Shown piece by piece: positions 24,387 to 34,889 of a stretch of 64,000 bases of DNA. Under the pieces are notes generated by a model that was given only the letters and a program-made list of their open reading frames with translations, did no database searches and had not been told where the DNA came from. The stretch lies in NCBI GenBank assembly GCA_028456385.1, contig JALNQF010000035.1:62001-126000 (forward strand). Direction: 5' to 3'. Position 1 is the first letter of the stretch; every line of letters starts with the position of its first letter. Source of the stretch: Ophiosphaerella korrae. Lineage: Eukaryota; Ascomycota; Dothideomycetes; Pleosporales; Phaeosphaeriaceae. The position numbers and the translations under genes were made by a program.

Positions 24387-27080
24387 TTAAGCCTCGTACC
24401 GCTCCCAGTCCCCAACCTGATGCCCCAAAATCCTAGCATCGGTGCGATCGACGCCGTACTTGTACTCACCCAAAAGCTCCTCTTCGTCAATACACAGATG
24501 GTCATCTCCGTCCCGCCCGCCATTCCAACCCAGCCCAAAGGTCTTCCCGCTCTTCTCGAGATGGCGTGTCATTTTCCTAGAATCGAATTTCTCGGTGTCG
24601 ATGAAGCGCAACAGCATTTGCGACTGGTGGATGAAGGCGAGAACCGAGGCAATGGTGCCTATTTGGCGAGGCATAAATTTTTGACTGCGTTTGTAATAGG
24701 TGAGGATGGCGATGGCGATGAGGTAGATGAGAATGCCCATGGAGAGGACGAAGGAAGCCCAAAAGGAGCGGAATGTTTGTTCAGTGTTGTGGCGGTCGAT
24801 GTCTATGGGGTCTTTGGGATCTTTGGCGCCGTGCCCGGGGATGAATTTCCTGCCGTCGACACTGATGGAGGATATACAGACTGTGAGGACTTCGGCTAAG
24901 ATAGAACCGAAGGCAACAAGCATGACGAGGAAGTGTCCGTTGAACATGGCTTTGAAGGGCAGGTAGATCGGGTTTGTGCCGGCATAGTCGAGGGTGAGCG
25001 TTTTGGCTGGGGCGTGGCGCTGCGCGAGGATCCAGAATGGTTGCAGCATGCGCACATCGCAGTTCATTGTGTTCCACATAATGCGGATTATGGTTGCCAA
25101 CGCTGTCATCAGAAAGGGAGCCTTCTCAATGACTATATCTGCGCCTGGCATAAACATCAAGATTGGAATTCCCACGGTGACAGTGCTGATGAACAAAACA
25201 AATGGTATGCCAGAGCGCTTCCGGAGCATGAGAGGTCGAGGATCAGTTCCCTGTTCGTGTATCTTCTCCTTGTTTTGACGAATAAATTCACCTTGCCACA
25301 GGGAACTCTTGTGAAGAATATAACGCCTATGCCGCAGTTGCTTGTGGATCTTGTCTAAAGGTGCCTTGTCGAGTCCTCGAAAGTCTGCTAGAATGTGACT
25401 TTTCGTTGCCATGGCTGCGATACCTGCAATTCCCCTAGGGTCAGATTGCAGTCCACTCTTTCGCCGCATAGCAAACATGAGTGCCCCTCCACAGAATGCC
25501 ACAAAGATCAGAGACCCTGACACCGCCCGCGAATAGATCGGTTGAACACGAATGGACTTCATCGTGTCCAGTTTGCGTTCCGCTTTTGGTGGATACGTAA
25601 CCATCGAGGCCGATTGGAGGACAGGGACAAGACTGCTGGCTATCAATGTGCTCAAAGAGCTGTAGATGACAGCATACTGCTTATGCCGTAGCGCGCGTAG
25701 CGGTACCGCCCAACTCATGAAAGTCAAGTAGTCCATATTGAGCGACTCGCCAGCCGTTGCACCCGACTTCTTTGATAACTGATAATACGGTTCCAGTCGT
25801 TTGACCTCAAAGTCGGTCATTTGCCACAAGATACCGTAAACCACGAAAGTCATGATCGGTGCGTATTTCCAAGTGAAGAACTCAGTAACATCCAACTCTC
25901 CAGGCTTCTCGAATTTGAGCAAGCCTCCCTTGAGGGGATCTTCTTTGACCAACCTCATGGAGAGCTGGCACAGGTACTCTTGTAGACCAGCTAGAGCTAG
26001 CGCGATGGCGATGAGAACGGCGATCCAAGGCATACCCATAGAGAAAGGTCGCCAAGAGGGCTGTTCAGGATCTGAAAGATTATTAGATGACAGCACGAAA
26101 AGTGAATCACATAGATACTTACCCGTTGGGAAAAAGTAACTCGTCTCTGGTTCGTTCTTCGCAAGCCCAGTGTCAGTGGTCATGATACTGCGAGTGTCAA
26201 AGTCAGAACCTGCTGTAAAGTCGCTGATATCCACTGGTATGTCTGCAACAGCAACAATACGTTCCGTCTTTTCGGCTTCCTTCTGGGCATCCATTCCTTG
26301 CGTCGATGTGATTTCCGAGCTCGATAGCCCTCGCTTATGACTAGAGGTTCTCGTGTGTTGGGGTGCAGTAGGGACGTGTACGAAGGGCTTCTCTACAATC
26401 GAATTCATACCAGCTCCTAGTTGCGCCTCCAGTCTCTCGAATTCAGCTGCATATCCTGCCTCGCTCATATTTCGCTCCCGCTCTCTTGAATCTGCTACAT
26501 TTGCCAGTTTTTGCTGTGGCTCAAATTTCTTCATTGGCAAACCGTCCAGCCCGCTTAAGTCATATCCCACAACTTCATCCTCCTCTACAACACCCCTCAA
26601 CCGTCTCTTGCCCGGACCAGACTCTTCATCCTCTAATTTATTATATTTCCCGCCCCTTAAGTTACCGCCACTGATAGATGTGAAGCGACTTAGCAAACGC
26701 CGTTTTCCGCTGCTACTTTCCGGTGACTGCGATGCGCCTGCTGGGGAACTGTACGAAGAGTCCTCAGCGAATGAAGGTGGGGCTGGAGCGCGGGGTATGC
26801 GATATGACGGCTCAGGTGCTGGCGCGAGTGCTGATGGAAGTGACGTCCTTCGTGATTGGGCAGCAGTGTTCGGAGGTGTGACGGAGGTTGAAGATGGTCG
26901 AGACGGGAAAAGCTGTGAGAGCTTGTCCGATCTATCCAATGTGTTCTTACGGACGAGTGGCGGCCGTGCTTGGGAGCCGATCGCTGGTGAGCTAACACGA
27001 AGGGCTGTAGGGACCACGTCTGCAGGAGTCCTGGAGGTACTTGGAGTACCAACCCGGAGCGGGGAAGGCACTCCGGTCAT
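24387..27080 (-). CDS. DUF3433 multi-pass membrane protein
   Basis: Exons 26123-27080 and 24387-26071 give 880 aa. The 51-nt intron (GTAAGT...CTAATAATCTTTCAG) is a multiple of three with no stop, so unspliced reading inserts 17 spurious residues. The first ~330 residues are disordered, Ser/Pro-rich and probably cytosolic. The rest carries two DUF3433-type repeats, each with a helix pair and an EVKRLEPYYQLSK / DVRMLQPFWILAQ signature. Membrane spans are visible at MPWIAVLIAIALALAGLQ, YAPIMTFVVYGILW, SGSLIFVAFCGGALMFA, IPFVLFISTVTVGIPILMF, FLVMLVAFGSILAEVLTV and FWASFVLSMGILIYLIAIAI. Molecular function unknown. Confidence 0.9.
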   Translation of the reverse strand: MTGVPSPLRVGTPSTSRTPADVVPTALRVSSPAIGSQARPPLVRKNTLDRSDKLSQLFPSRPSSTSVTPPNTAAQSRRTSLPSALAPAPEPSYRIPRAPAPPSFAEDSSYSSPAGASQSPESSSGKRRLLSRFTSISGGNLRGGKYNKLEDEESGPGKRRLRGVVEEDEVVGYDLSGLDGLPMKKFEPQQKLANVADSRERERNMSEAGYAAEFERLEAQLGAGMNSIVEKPFVHVPTAPQHTRTSSHKRGLSSSEITSTQGMDAQKEAEKTERIVAVADIPVDISDFTAGSDFDTRSIMTTDTGLAKNEPETSYFFPTGKYLCDSLFVLSSNNLSDPEQPSWRPFSMGMPWIAVLIAIALALAGLQEYLCQLSMRLVKEDPLKGGLLKFEKPGELDVTEFFTWKYAPIMTFVVYGILWQMTDFEVKRLEPYYQLSKKSGATAGESLNMDYLTFMSWAVPLRALRHKQYAVIYSSLSTLIASSLVPVLQSASMVTYPPKAERKLDTMKSIRVQPIYSRAVSGSLIFVAFCGGALMFAMRRKSGLQSDPRGIAGIAAMATKSHILADFRGLDKAPLDKIHKQLRHRRYILHKSSLWQGEFIRQNKEKIHEQGTDPRPLMLRKRSGIPFVLFISTVTVGIPILMFMPGADIVIEKAPFLMTALATIIRIMWNTMNCDVRMLQPFWILAQRHAPAKTLTLDYAGTNPIYLPFKAMFNGHFLVMLVAFGSILAEVLTVCISSISVDGRKFIPGHGAKDPKDPIDIDRHNTEQTFRSFWASFVLSMGILIYLIAIAILTYYKRSQKFMPRQIGTIASVLAFIHQSQMLLRFIDTEKFDSRKMTRHLEKSGKTFGLGWNGGRDGDDHLCIDEEELLGEYKYGVDRTDARILGHQVGDWERYEA

Positions 27081-28237
27081 GACTTCGACTGTTGTGACTT
27101 TGGTCTGGTAGCTGGGACGCGCCGATGTCGGAATCGGACGCGGTAGTAAGATGAGGTTGCCTAATCTTTGGCCAGGCGTAATCTTTACAAGTCGGAAAGG
27201 GAGTGTATATGGCTTGGTGTAGACAAATGGACAGATGAATAATTGAGACCCCTTGGCTGAAAGGCGCCTTGCAGCTCTATGCGTTTCGCGCCTTCAGCCT
27301 CACCCATTCCAACTTTTTGCGCTTACAGGCACCAATCCAGTGCCCTGGGAAGTGGACCGCCGGCTCAATTCGGAAATCACAGCCTGGCGGTTCCTGGTCC
27401 GCTCAAGTGTGGTGGAATTAAGCGTTGCAGCTCTTCACCGGTGGGATGGTAGGCGGAGTAAACTTCACGACTCGCGCCGTGTCGCGATGGGTGAGCCGCA
27501 CGACTCGGCCGCTAGCTGCTGACACTCCGAGAGCTTGGGTGACAGGTACACGTGGGTTGATATACAACGAAAGGCTGGAGTGGTAATGCTACTTTGCGTG
27601 GAAGCAAATCGGCCTAGAGCTGAGAATTTTCATCGTATTTCCTCGTAGGTCATCTGGCGGTTGCACCCTTGTGTTGTGGAGGAGGCTGTGCTAAAAATAC
27701 CGTGTCCACGCCGCTCGGCTCCTACTGCCTGTCGCAGAATCTGCGTATTGGATACGAAAGTATTGGGGGCTGAAAGCCATGCCGTGTCGAATGACATGAT
27801 ACCTAGGTGCACCGCCTCAAAGGTGGCTTGATGATAGTAGGGTTGGGTATTGTTTGAATGAGTGATGATGCAAGAGACAAGATGCCCAGGAGGAATGAGG
27901 TTTGAACAAGATGCGTCCGGTTCCGCGCTACTGGGTCAACGTGAACGAATGAGGCAAGGATTGCTGACGACGTCGGCCATAATACCTGCATAGTAATATC
28001 TAAGTAGTATAACAGTGCATATCCCTGTTTCAAACGACGGCAAACTACTGTACATTTTCAAATACCATTGTTCAATCGAAAGAGCTGGCCAGCTGGAGCT
28101 CAAAGGGCGGAGCGACGCCCTTGGAACGATGACTCCGCGATGCCTAGCCAGCACACGTAAAGGGGCTGCGTATAAACGTAGACCATGTGTCACAGAAATG
28201 TACCGCCTTAGGATATATTCTAGGAAATTTTTCCAAC
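27081..28237. other. Intergenic, no gene seen
   Basis: More than 1.1 kb between divergent DUF3433 and DUF4291 genes. Short open frames (for example 27253-27522) look random in composition. No repeat or RNA recognised. Confidence 0.45.
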
Positions 28238-28900
28238 ATGCCAAAGACACCCATTCCATTTCGCCAAATCCGCGCCCAATATACCGCCACTACGATAACT
28301 GTGTACCAAGCCTACAGGGCCGAAATTGCAGAGGCGGCAGTCAAACATCAGAAACTCGATGCCTCGCCATACTTTAGCAATACACGTATGACGTGGATCA
28401 AGCCATCATGGGCCTGGATGCTATACCGCAGTGGCTACTCATACAAAGACTCGGGACAAGAGCGCATTCTCGCGCTCACCATGACCCACACTGCATTCAA
28501 ATCGCTCCTCCAGACGGCCTTGGTCTCCCCTGATGACGATGGAGACGCAACAGATAGTCGACTCAAGGCCAAGAAAGATGAAAGCCCTAAACGACTTCGT
28601 GTGAGAGTCCAATGGGATCCCGAGCGCACCGTCAAGCTAGGAAAATTACCGCATCGAAGCATACAGATTGGTATCCCAGGTGCACTCAACGAAGGCCTAA
28701 TACAGGGTATCTTCAAGATCGAAGATGTCACTGAGAGGGCAAGGGGGTTGAAGAAGATCCTAGATGAAAGGAAAGCCGAGAACATTGACATCACAATAGA
28801 AGAGCTCATGGAGCTGGGGCTTGTTGTGCGCGAAGATGTGTTTGAGATTGACGATGAGCTGAGGAGTATACTCAGGATGGATGAGCTAGCAGTCACTTAG
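28238..28900 (+). CDS. DUF4291 family protein
   Basis: 220-aa single-exon protein starting at ATG 28238 (MPKTPIPFRQIRAQYTATT). The family hallmarks are all present: TITVYQAYRAEIAEAAVKHQ, the SNTRMTWIKPSWAWMLYRSG signature and GQERILALTMTHTAF. RVRVQWDPERTVKLGKLPHR and SIQIGIPGALNEGL follow. DUF4291 proteins occur in bacteria and fungi; no biochemical role is established to my knowledge. An upstream in-frame ATG (28187) would add 17 residues without family support. Confidence 0.9.
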   Translation: MPKTPIPFRQIRAQYTATTITVYQAYRAEIAEAAVKHQKLDASPYFSNTRMTWIKPSWAWMLYRSGYSYKDSGQERILALTMTHTAFKSLLQTALVSPDDDGDATDSRLKAKKDESPKRLRVRVQWDPERTVKLGKLPHRSIQIGIPGALNEGLIQGIFKIEDVTERARGLKKILDERKAENIDITIEELMELGLVVREDVFEIDDELRSILRMDELAVT

Positions 28901-29091
28901 GCATTTAGGACGAGTATGGATTGCCCAAGCAGTAGTGCTATGGGTATTTCGTTATTTTTTTCGTTATTTCTTCGCTTTTCTTCCATATAGCGGGACAGGG
29001 TCGATCGATCAATCCAAACGTGTGCAATGCTTGGAATAGCAAGCAAAACAAAAAGGCCAACCATGATTGGAAACACAGTTGCCTGAGCCAT
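28897..29091 (-). CDS. Possible small single-span membrane protein
   Basis: 64-codon frame with a clear hydrophobic segment (FPIMVGLFVLLAIPSIAHVW) followed by a charged stretch (RYMEEKRRNNEKNNE). Its stop overlaps that of the convergent DUF4291 gene by 2 bp. The topology is protein-like, but no family is recognised and the size is small. Confidence 0.3.
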   Translation of the reverse strand: MAQATVFPIMVGLFVLLAIPSIAHVWIDRSTLSRYMEEKRRNNEKNNEIPIALLLGQSILVLNA

Positions 29092-29413
29092 AATACGTGA
29101 GGTTGAATCGAATTGAATACGAGTACGCCGGTTGCACGCTAGCTTGGCTCCTGCCGTTTGCCGTTTGTATCGTGTGCTGTTTCCCTCGCAATTGGCCACG
29201 CCCCACCACAATACGCTATATAGCACCATTACTATACCAGACGGATTCGAACGCCTTCGCTTGTAAGAGTAGCCCTCCTCATCACCGAAGATCTCTTAGT
29301 GCCCAGGTTCTAAACACGATTTGAAGTCACAAGCACCAGCAACGCATCACAATAGAAAGCATTCAGCCAGCTTTAACGACGATTACCTTGCCTAAAAGAC
29401 CAGAGAAACGCAG

Positions 29414-31016
29414 ATGCCTAGAGTTAGTGAGAACGACACGTTATCTGAGTCTAGCCCGCTCAGTTCGGCGAGGAAGCGCACTCCAGTAGTCAGTTACAAC
29501 CTCGCGAAGCTCACTGGCAACGCACGACACACTCGCCGAGATTATCTGCAACGAGATTCTACCACTAGCTTTACGGCTACAAGTAGTAATTTATCCTCCT
29601 CTGTGGACTCCCCTATCAATCCAGACAAGCCAAAGGATACGGCACCTGACGCAGTCAATGATCAGAGTCCGCCTGTCTCCATGCAGTCGCAAAGCCTAAC
29701 ATATGACTGTTTCAATCTACACGATCATCACAAAGGTCACTATTACTCGACGCGTCTACTCTACTCCCATGGCGTCTGGGTTGGATATCGAGCACTAGAG
29801 AGGCAGACCCAATCATTATGGGGGCTCCCGTCTTTCCGTCAGCTGTTCAATAACTACCACCAAATGAGGTTACCATTTCCTCCGCCAAGTTCAGGCGGCC
29901 CCAAGATTGTAGAACGCACTGGTGTGTGCCGAGGCTGTCTTCTTGAAAATTCTATGTTCGCCTTGACCGAATTGTCGTACGTCAGAAGCTCTGTAAGTAG
30001 TATTTCTTTGATCAGCAAGCCAGGGTGCTAAAGGGTGACAGAACTTAGCTATTATGTTGCTTGATGGGGACGACACGATGGGGACATTCTGCATTTTGAT
30101 CCCTCAGCCTCTTGATCGAAGTATGAAGAATTTACAAACCTGGCGCCCCTATGAGATCCGGAATGGCGGTGACGGCAAGAAATTTGACAACAAATTCATG
30201 ATATTCACCTTGCGCAACCCAGATGAGAAAACAGATCTTCTGCAAGCTGTGCGCAAGGTCCTTGACCCGCACGAATTGGCTCAGCTCGAGGAACCCAGAA
30301 CTCATCCACGAGCCGCTCTCAGGCTTCGTCCCTACACCGGACCTATTACTGAGGCGAGGTTGAACGAACTCCGGCCTGACTACATAACTTCTTCAAAGCG
30401 AAAACTCGACAGCTCCGACGGAGAGGATAATGCGCCTGGTGAAGTGCTCAAAATTCGCAAGGAAAAGCCTAAGCGAAAGCGTAGCAAGAAATTCATAATG
30501 GCGTATAAGCCAAAGACGAAAGAAATTCCCCACCCTGCTGCTAAGGCGGCTGAACCCACGTCTGACGAACATCTCCTAGACTGGGTGTCGTCTGGTACTG
30601 TAAAGGAGTCCCCTCCAGCACAAACCCCAGTACAAAGGCTTTCCGCCCCTATCAGTGCAAATACTTTCAGTCTATCCGAAGAACAGGCACTAAAGGTACA
30701 CATCATCTGGATTTTGGATGACAATGGATACAGCTACGAACTTGTGCACACGATGGCTGAATGTAGGTCTTTTGGCGGGCTTCTGGAAGCATTGAGAAAC
30801 GAAGTCCAGCTTGTGACTTCGGCAGCTACGCAACTCCAAAAGACCAACTTGTGGCGCTTGGCTTATTCGCTTCCTGATGGCACGAAGAAGGCTGTACTTG
30901 CTCACAAGGGAACGGAAACAGCTTATAGTCGCCTCCAAATTGCACTAGCTCAGTCCTCGATCTGGGAAAGAGATGCAAACGCAACGATCGACGTTGAACT
31001 CTTCGCGATGGACTAA
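29414..31016 (+). CDS. Hypothetical nuclear protein with basic cluster
   Basis: Exons 29414-29992 and 30042-31016 give 517 aa. The 49-nt intron (GTAAGT...GGTGACAG) keeps frame and joins ELSYVRSS to NLAIMLLDGDDTMGTF. The N-terminal 100 residues are Ser/Thr-rich. A central part looks folded (CFNLHDHHKGHYYSTRLLYS, LPSFRQLFNNYHQMRLPFPP). Near residue 345 lies a strong NLS, KIRKEKPKRKRSKKF. The C-terminal domain (QALKVHIIWILDDNGYSYEL, LLEALRNEVQLVTSAATQLQ, LWRLAYSLPDGTKKAV) seems compact and aromatic. No family recognised. Confidence 0.75.
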
Positions 31017-31665
31017 AGCGCCTCACCTCATGGCTTGAGTTTGGGAAACGTTTAGTTGGATGTATGTCTGGTAGGTCTGGCAATCGTGATGTCAATGCTG
31101 AGGAGGAAGTTGATGAAATAAGTCGCAAAATGTGGGGAATATTGGATCACGAATTTTCACGCTGTAGGGCCCATAGTGTGATTTGTTGAGATTGCGACGT
31201 CGCGTGCAAGGTCTTGTGTAGTAGTAAGCCGAAAAAGGAAAGACCGACCGATCAAGTTGTTTTGCCACCTTGCCAATTCCAGATTGGCGCTACTGACTCT
31301 GTACGCGAATACTTTGCACGCGACGCCTTAGTTTCCTCATCAGCTCATGCTTTCTCTCATCAATTGTATACCTTTCTCGCTCCAGAACCCTCTTAATGTA
31401 ATGGCTACCCGCCACAGTGCATGCGACAGATAGGGGGACGTGGCTTCGCCTAGATTTAGCTGTTTGAGAGCTCTAAGTGCAGCTACATGTAGCCATACCG
31501 ATCATAGTGAGCAAAATCAGCACTACTTGCTGTTGGCACCAGTGGCACCGTGGATGACGGATAACGGCTTTTACCCATTTGCAATAGTGGGATAGAAGGA
31601 TTCCTTTGAGGCTTTTTCTGGCTCCTGCTTCGCGTTGTTCATGCACGCGGCACAACAATTGCAGC
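31017..31665. other. Intergenic / leader of 31666 gene
   Basis: No gene seen. It contains the 3' flank of the preceding gene and the promoter/leader of the first paralog gene. Confidence 0.4.
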
Positions 31666-33404
31666 ATGGAGGGCTCATCAATCTCGTACGCCACGTCCAA
31701 GGACTGGCTCGATATAATGAAGAATCGGAGCAAAGTTCGCATGCACGAACTTATTGAGCGCCTCGGCCTCCGCGCTAAATGGTCTTCCAACAAGCGTGGC
31801 AAGACAAATTTCGAGTCTGCATTGGTACGAGAGCTGGTCGCAGATATGGGTGATATCGTTGCGACACTGCCGAAAGAGCCGGATGAGCTCATGAAGTTTT
31901 TGAGTCGAGAAGGCAGCTTGAAACAGGAGGTTGATGGATTACTCGAGAAGCATGGAAGCAAGATCTGGGGAAGGGCAATAGATCGAGAACACTTAATCGC
32001 CGCAAACGAATCAGGCGTGGATGAGGGACTTTACGTCAAGGACTTGTTCTTTGATAACGAGGAAGACAAGCAACTGTAAGTGCTGAGTCATCGTGGCTCC
32101 TCGCCCATTCCCTCTTTTCTCATAATAGCTGATCTTTGCAGAGTACACAAACTTTTGCACTGGTGGATAGGTCTCAAAGCATGTAATGTGATACTTGCTC
32201 GTGAACGTCTGGATCGGGAAAGACGGAAGAAGGCAGAGAATCGACAGGCACGGGCAGAAGCTGAACAAGCTAACCAGCATGGGGATGGCCCTGCATCGTT
32301 CGTCGCCCTCGCTCCGAATTCAGTACTACACGATATCGACACCGGCTCCCGTGGCAGTCCAATGTCCTCAAGTGCCATGCTTACACCCCCCGAATCAGGC
32401 GAAAGTCCTATAGTAGGGCCTCGCGAAGTTGGGTATAGTACAATCAACGGAGGAGAGCCATCACACAGTGGCACAGGCGCCTTCGGTACAGTTAATATAC
32501 ATCCCTCACAGCTTGCACAGCAACAAAATATCGCGGACGGAGTCTGGAGCCGATTTGCACCGAACGAGAAGGGCGGACCAAGAGGGACAGGTTCCTCACA
32601 ATCTGTAACAAGCTCGCAGCCTGGGGAAAATAAGATAGTTGTGCGGCAACAGATCAATCTGGCGGAGCAAGCTGCCGCTGAGCGCCAGATCACCGAGAAA
32701 GTGGCACAGCTAGTTGCAAGCTTTCGATCAGAAGATGTAGGGCCAGAGAAAGTTCCTCAATCATCTACCAGCATACCTTACCGCGGCCTGGACTACGACA
32801 GCTTGCGAGCGCTCCGGGCGTATATTTACAATGAAGAAACTGGCATATACATTGACGAAGAAACGCTGCTGAATCGGCTTGAGCGGACATGGAGAGAGGC
32901 GGTACGGGCTGATTCGGAGAAGATGATGGAAAATGTGACCGGGTTCATTGCACGAGAACGCGCGTTCCTAACATGGATTGAACTGAAAAGGCACGTAGCA
33001 GCATTTGAGCGAGCGGAAGAACGTATGTTTGCTTCTAGTTTCTTATATCCTAGACATGTAACCTAAACTGACTATACCTAGGCTGGGCTAGCGAGGGCAC
33101 ATCGAACGCCGAAGTCGAGCGCCGCCAACAGCAGTATCATACGCTGATGGGCGCTACGGAGACAATTGTAGTCAATTTCGAGGACGTCGGGCAGGGCTTT
33201 GGTGTAGAGCCTAACCTTGCAGTTGACAGGGACGAGTTGCTGCGGCAAGCAATTGTTGTGCTTGCCGGCACCAAGTATGCGGTAGAGATGCAGTGGAAGA
33301 AATTAGAGTTCACGGCGACGGTCAGATGGTTAGCAGAGCATCTCGAAGCTTTTCGCAAGGACGAGGAAGAAGAGGGCCGCAGTATGCTATGGTATGTTCG
33401 GTAG
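31666..33404 (+). CDS. Tandem paralog A, undescribed family
   Basis: Exons 31666-32075, 32142-33022 and 33082-33404 give 537 aa. N-terminal domain: DWLDIMKNRSKVRMHELIER, KIWGRAIDREHLI, then YVKDLFFDNEEDKQLVHKLL and HWWIGLKACNVILA. A Ser/Pro/Gly linker follows, then a C-terminal helical domain (LDYDSLRALRAYIYNEETGI, ETLLNRLERTWREAV, AFLTWIELKRHVAAFERAEE). The downstream gene at 34890-37210 has the same architecture and shares the first intron at the same codon and phase (DKQ-L/VHKLLHWW versus HKD-I/LKIHLHRW), so the two are duplicates. An alternative C-terminus is possible through a further 56-nt intron (33392-33447) ending at 33535. Function unknown. Confidence 0.8.
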
Positions 33405-34889
33405 GATCGGCGCCACAGGCAATGGTGAGGCGTTAGGGCGATACTAGGCCGCAAGCAGAAGTCACAGCACAATGTTGGAGGATGTTGGAGGATGAGGCGT
33501 GGCTGATATCGGGTAGTAAGCTGCAGGCGTTTTAGCTATTCTTACAAAGGTGACAGCGGGGGTAGATTAATATTGGAATTGGAGTATTCATAGGATAGGG
33601 CCATGTACATCATGTACACTAGCCTGGACCATGATCCCTGGGCGTGCTGGAGAATGGAGACAGTTTGGTACATGAGCAATAAGGCGAGACGCTAGCGAAT
33701 TAGTATTTAATTAGTAGAGCACCCGAAGGTTGCCGAGCACGCATAGAGTGTCCAGTCACAGGGGGCGCGGTGAGATAATATTATTAAGCTATACACATGT
33801 AGGAAGGGGCGGCATAACACGTCAGTAATCGGGGCTAGTCCCAGAGCGCCACGATGCTATTGCTAATGTGGAGATTGCCGCGTAGTCGATAGTCGGTGGT
33901 GTAGATACGAGACGGGGTGGGCACTGGACAGGGCCATGACTCCCTGAGCAGGGCCAGGAGCCAACAAGATTCAAATCGACTGGTAGCAGTCAAAACGCGC
34001 AGACTCGAGTGCGTCATGGACGAAATGAATGGTGGTGACGGGCTCTCCCCGGCTAAGCTGGAGGGTAGCAGAGCGCAATTAGCCTCGCCTAGTCGCTGAT
34101 TGCAGGTGGCGGCCAGTGCAGCGTTTGACGCATAGTCGTCGCTCGGATATTTTGGCCCAGAGTGGGTAATGAAAATTTGAAAGATAGTGGTTTGGCGTGG
34201 CAAGCGGCGGGCCTAGATTGGGCATGCCATTGTTTCGCTCTCTACGCTGTTCGGATCATCTGGCAGTGCCCGTCGACAAATAGATAATCACATGCAGCGT
34301 GATACAATCCAAGTTGAGCAAGTCTTGACCAGGCAAGGGGGCGCTGGGCCCGCTTTTTATCCCTGGCCAATTGCGGCGGGGCGGTATTATGATTACCCTC
34401 CGTATACAGAATTGTGGCCGCGTATATTCTAGGTTTATGCGCCGGGCTTGTGCGTTTCGCCCAACTTTGGCCTCGCAAGAAGATACCGCTACTGTGTCGT
34501 ACATCTTACACGTCGCAACTTCCATCGTCAGCAATATCTACCGCCCGTCTCTGCAGCGTCTGCACCTCACCTGATCTGCCCATCTGCTCATCTGCTCGTC
34601 TGCTCATCCCGGGCTCCTGCTCTTGCGCTCCACGTAGCTCCCGGCGCATCGTCGTCTATTGGTCTGGTGTAGTACCGGCGTCTGAGACTGGAACCTTGCT
34701 TCGCAGAAGAAACTTCTTCCAAGACAAGCTAGTCTATCCAACCTACTTTCCCCTATTACCTTTACCGAACCCTCATCCCAACACATCGTCCTCGCTTCTT
34801 GCAACGCCACGCCATCACATTCCATTTCCATTTCCATCCGTCGCAATCCCCGCTGTTATTCTCTTCATCCTCAGTCTCCATGCGTCGCC
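33405..34889. other. Intergenic between the two paralogs
   Basis: About 1.5 kb without a supportable gene. The right half, rich in C/T, is probably promoter and leader for the 34890 gene. No third copy of the paralog family seen. Confidence 0.45.

Noticed and set aside
27253..27522. 89-codon + strand frame in the DUF3433/DUF4291 intergenic region
   Set aside because: No recognisable features; reads like random GC-richer intergenic DNA.
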